From: DATEAX01 sp035288145
GTDB lineage: Bacteria; Patescibacteriota; UBA1384; UBA12157; JAENIV01
Length of the DNA: 14,070 nt
Direction of reading: 5' to 3'
Assembly: GCA_035288145.1 (NCBI GenBank)
Contig: DATEAX010000021.1
Coordinates: 1-14,070, forward strand
Shown: positions 13,446 to 14,070 of the stretch, piece after piece
Layout: the number at the start of each line of letters is the position of its first letter
Position numbering within the stretch: position 1 is the first letter of the stretch
The notes under the pieces: generated by a model
The model's input: the letters and a program-made list of their open reading frames with translations, nothing else
Database searches by the model: none
Told to the model about the DNA's origin: nothing
Program-made: the position numbers and the translations under genes

Positions 13446-14070
13446 TTACGGCAGAGTCGTTAATGAAAGGTTAGCTCCATCATAAGCAAAATTAGTCGGG
13501 TCAGTGAGAGCTCTAATACGAAGATAATAAGTCGTATTTGGATTCAGTCCCGTTAAGTTGACCGATTGGGCCGAACTCATTTGGTTTATTTCGACTTGAT
13601 TTGCATAGTTGGTATCTGGGCCGTATTCTAATACCGCAGAAGCGGCAGGAATGGTGCTCCAAGAGACAGTCACCGAGTTGCTGGTGAGGTTGCTAATTTG
13701 GAGGCTGGCCATCTCGACTAAAATCGGGGTAAAGGTTTGGTCTGGTGTCTCTGTCGAAAGCGTCGGGAGGAAATCTTCTTCGTCGGGAGAAGCCGCCTCG
13801 CCGGCGGCGGCGGTTTTACCGGTAGCATCAACGGCATAAATTTTAAAATGATAAGTTTGACCGGTGCTAACCGGCTTAAAGATAATTTCATGGTCTAAAG
13901 CGGCTTCGCGGGACATCTCGGAGTTTTGCCCGTAACTTTGGCTTTCGCCCCACTCGGCATAGCTGATAGCCGGCCGGGTGGTTTTGAAAGTAACTTTGAC
14001 TTCTCCGCTTAATAATCTTTCCTTCTTAATGCTTTCGGCATCGATTTTCAGTTCATCGGGATAACAGATA
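13446..14070 (-). CDS. Fibronectin type III-like surface protein, C-terminal part (5' end outside window)
   Basis: The minus-strand frame is open from the window edge to TAA at 13448-13446 and gives 207 visible residues. The first visible Met (13916) is internal, because codons before it continue the same domain. Two fibronectin III/purple-acid-phosphatase-N-like beta domains can be seen. One has T-T-R-P-A-I-S-Y-A-E-W-G early and H-F-K-I-Y-A-V-D. The other has S-N-S-V-T-V-S-W-S-T, V-L-E-Y-G and L-N-P-N-T-T-Y-Y-L-R-I-R-A. They are joined by a Glu/Asp/Thr/Pro-rich linker. Such domains are common in large secreted or cell-surface proteins as adhesive or spacer modules. No catalytic residues or C-terminal anchor are visible. 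It converges on rubrerythrin with a seven-base gap and no terminator between. Confidence 0.8.
   Translation of the reverse strand, partial: ICYPDELKIDAESIKKERLLSGEVKVTFKTTRPAISYAEWGESQSYGQNSEMSREAALDHEIIFKPVSTGQTYHFKIYAVDATGKTAAAGEAASPDEEDFLPTLSTETPDQTFTPILVEMASLQISNLTSNSVTVSWSTIPAASAVLEYGPDTNYANQVEINQMSSAQSVNLTGLNPNTTYYLRIRALTDPTNFAYDGANLSLTTLP

Noticed and set aside
44..13448. Alternative genetic code (TGA read as an amino acid)
   Set aside because: The genes end properly under the standard code, the GT39-like gene uses TGA as its stop in an ATGA junction, and no gene is interrupted by TGA. Only the secY remnant has one next to it.

Overview
The window looks like a piece of a bacterial genome with short intergenic gaps and mixed G+C. 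Canonical SecY, an intact rubrerythrin and good sigma70-type promoters are compatible with many bacteria. The combination of a DUF2207 protein with a Gly-rich tail, a DUF2298 ('YYY') membrane protein beside a GT39-type enzyme, and many one-pass Ser/Thr/Pro-rich envelope proteins suggests a Candidate Phyla Radiation (Patescibacteria) member. That placement is inference, not proof. All genes read under the standard code, and TGA is used as a stop.

Layout. (1) Positions 1-2028, minus strand: an envelope operon of four genes read leftwards. They are a short Ser/Thr/Pro-rich one-pass membrane protein, a membrane-anchored TolB-like beta-propeller, a membrane-anchored LysM protein and the first codons of a fourth gene cut by the window edge. 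(2) Positions 2029-2330: a 302-base gap with promoter elements, a hairpin and a decayed second copy of the secY 3' end. (3) Positions 2331-3605, minus: secY, standing alone outside a ribosomal-protein operon. (4) Positions 3693-5642, plus: a small three-helix membrane protein and a DUF2207 protein. Both secY and the small protein gene have promoters so close to ATG that their mRNAs may be leaderless. (5) Positions 5565-11404, minus: a four-gene surface glycosylation operon of a DUF2298 membrane protein, a GT39-like glycosyltransferase, an FAD-dependent sugar or lipid oxidoreductase and a GT2 glycosyltransferase. The GT2 gene overlaps the DUF2207 gene tail to tail. (6) Positions 11503-12552, plus: an iron-sulfur PD-(D/E)XK nuclease of the RecB/AddB/Cas4 type with its own strong promoter and a TTG start. 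(7) Positions 12553-12880: a 328-base gap with nested inverted repeats, two hairpins and a possible small RNA or minus-strand micro-ORF. (8) Positions 12881-13438, plus: rubrerythrin. (9) Positions 13446-14070, minus: the C-terminal part of a fibronectin-III-like surface protein that continues past the window edge.

How the parts may work together. Most genes serve the cell envelope: the export channel SecY, exported Ser/Thr/Pro-rich proteins, LysM wall binding, and a lipid-linked glycosylation pathway that could decorate such proteins. The nuclease and rubrerythrin are independent single-gene units for DNA processing and peroxide defence. The most unusual observations are the secY tail remnant, which points to past duplication or replacement of an essential gene, and the structured stretch upstream of rubrerythrin.
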